Below, one piece after another: positions 63,097 through 64,000 of a stretch of 64,000 nt of DNA. The notes under the pieces are model-generated. The model worked only from the letters and a program-made list of their open reading frames with translations. It was not told the DNA's origin and did no database searches. Position 1 is the first letter of the stretch. Each line of letters opens with the position of its first letter. The DNA lies in assembly GCF_029633865.1 (NCBI RefSeq), contig NC_079224.1, positions 17,520,126 through 17,584,125 on the forward strand, read 5' to 3'. The position numbers and the translations under genes are program-made. Origin of the DNA: Lampris incognitus (taxonomy: Eukaryota > Chordata > Actinopteri > Lampriformes > Lampridae).

Positions 63097-64000
63097 TGTG
63101 ATGGTACCCTTGCCATCAACTCCTAGAAATGTTAATGACAACTCGTCAGCACTTCCCTACTTTATTTTTATCATTTTTATTTTTCCTATAGCCAAAAAGC
63201 ATTGCGAATTTCTACATAACATTTCAGGAATGTGTTAAAATGTGGATTGCTACTCCTGCATTGGTGTTGACTTTTAATGTGTGTTTGACAAGTATGTGTG
63301 TGTTAAATGACAAGTGAAATCTTAATATCTCCCCTGTCAGACTGTGAGTTGAAGTGACACTAGTATCACATTGTACAAATGGCGAAGCTACAACCTAATT
63401 CGGTCCAGGGCAGGGACATTACATTCAAAATGGTCTCATGGAAAAAAAACATGCAGTTGTGTTAATGATGACAATTTTCTGTCTTGAGAATCCCAGAAGG
63501 GAGAGAGACTAGATGGGTTGACAGTCTCCAAACTGACCTTGATGTCCAATAATATCCAGGATTTTTCAGGAATGAAACTATCGCTCTGTACACAGGTATT
63601 TTAGATTAGCAGGTGATTTCACTGAATCCTGACAGCACTGTACACACACACACCCACACACACAAAGAAAGAGAGGGCGTATTTAGCAATGGAATATGGT
63701 CCATATAGCCATATGTTCTGTTAATGACAATCTAGGATGTAGTTGTATGCACACTACCATTATTTTATGACCCAGTGAAAGGTTGAAATTAAATTATAAT
63801 ACTAACATGATAGAAAAGTGCATCGTTCTTTTGCTGTAAGAACGTCACCTGTGTGCAAAATGCTAGCGAAGTGCAGTGTCCCATTAAATGTCGGCAGGGC
63901 ACAGATACTACATTTGTTGGTTTCATTATTTTATTTGTATTGATTACTATCTTGTTTCTCAATTGATGTGAACAACATTTAGAACAGTTTATCAATTTAC
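63097..64000. other. mib1 intron 3 to window edge, unassigned
   Basis: Only a short (AC)n at ~63643-63664 stands out. Confidence 0.5.

Overview
The window is a piece of a ray-finned (almost certainly teleost) fish nuclear chromosome. It has vertebrate multi-exon genes with GT-AG introns, about a dozen copies of one tRNA-derived SINE, many hAT-type DNA transposons, several LINE relics and abundant microsatellites. No prokaryotic features, CRISPR arrays or credible stand-alone tRNA or rRNA genes were seen.

Three conserved genes are present. (1) greb1l, + strand, enters from the left edge and ends at 18286: nineteen coding exons with consistent phases encode the C-terminal ~1248 residues. (2) abhd3, - strand, ATG at 46826 and stop at 29231: nine exons give a complete 412-residue alpha/beta hydrolase with Ser220/Asp346/His375. 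(3) mib1, + strand, ATG at 48752: its first three coding exons (177 residues, first MIB/HERC2 domain, ZZ finger, start of the second MIB/HERC2 domain) are inside and the rest lies beyond the right edge. greb1l and abhd3 converge across ~11 kb of repeat-rich DNA; abhd3 and mib1 diverge from ~1.9 kb. This order resembles human 18q11 (GREB1L-ESCO1-SNRPD1-ABHD3-MIB1), but no ESCO1 or SNRPD1 coding sequence was seen in the gap.

Layout: 1-18.3 kb greb1l, with SINEs, two hAT-like elements, a possible third short inverted-repeat element, a Tx1/L1-type LINE fragment and long TG/TC microsatellites touching exon borders; 18.3-29.2 kb intergenic, with an L2-type LINE split by a decayed PIF/Harbinger relic, a cluster of miniature LTR elements (25.4-26.7 kb), an unrecognised ORF and a possible orphan exon; 29.2-46.8 kb abhd3 with large repeat-filled introns; 46.8-48.75 kb the divergent promoter region; 48.75-64 kb mib1, whose second intron holds a near full-length R2-type LINE containing two nested hAT elements and one SINE.

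The most unusual item is a small LTR-element family (25413-26659, 43593-43742, 45141-45499). Its LTRs of ~105-157 bp start TG and end CA and carry a tRNA-like module (box A-like and box B-like). The internal region is only ~86-118 bp, with a primer-binding site complementary to the 3' end of tRNA-Leu and a polypurine tract. It is TRIM-like, with an apparent Pol III-type promoter inside the LTR, and tends to lie next to ATAT.
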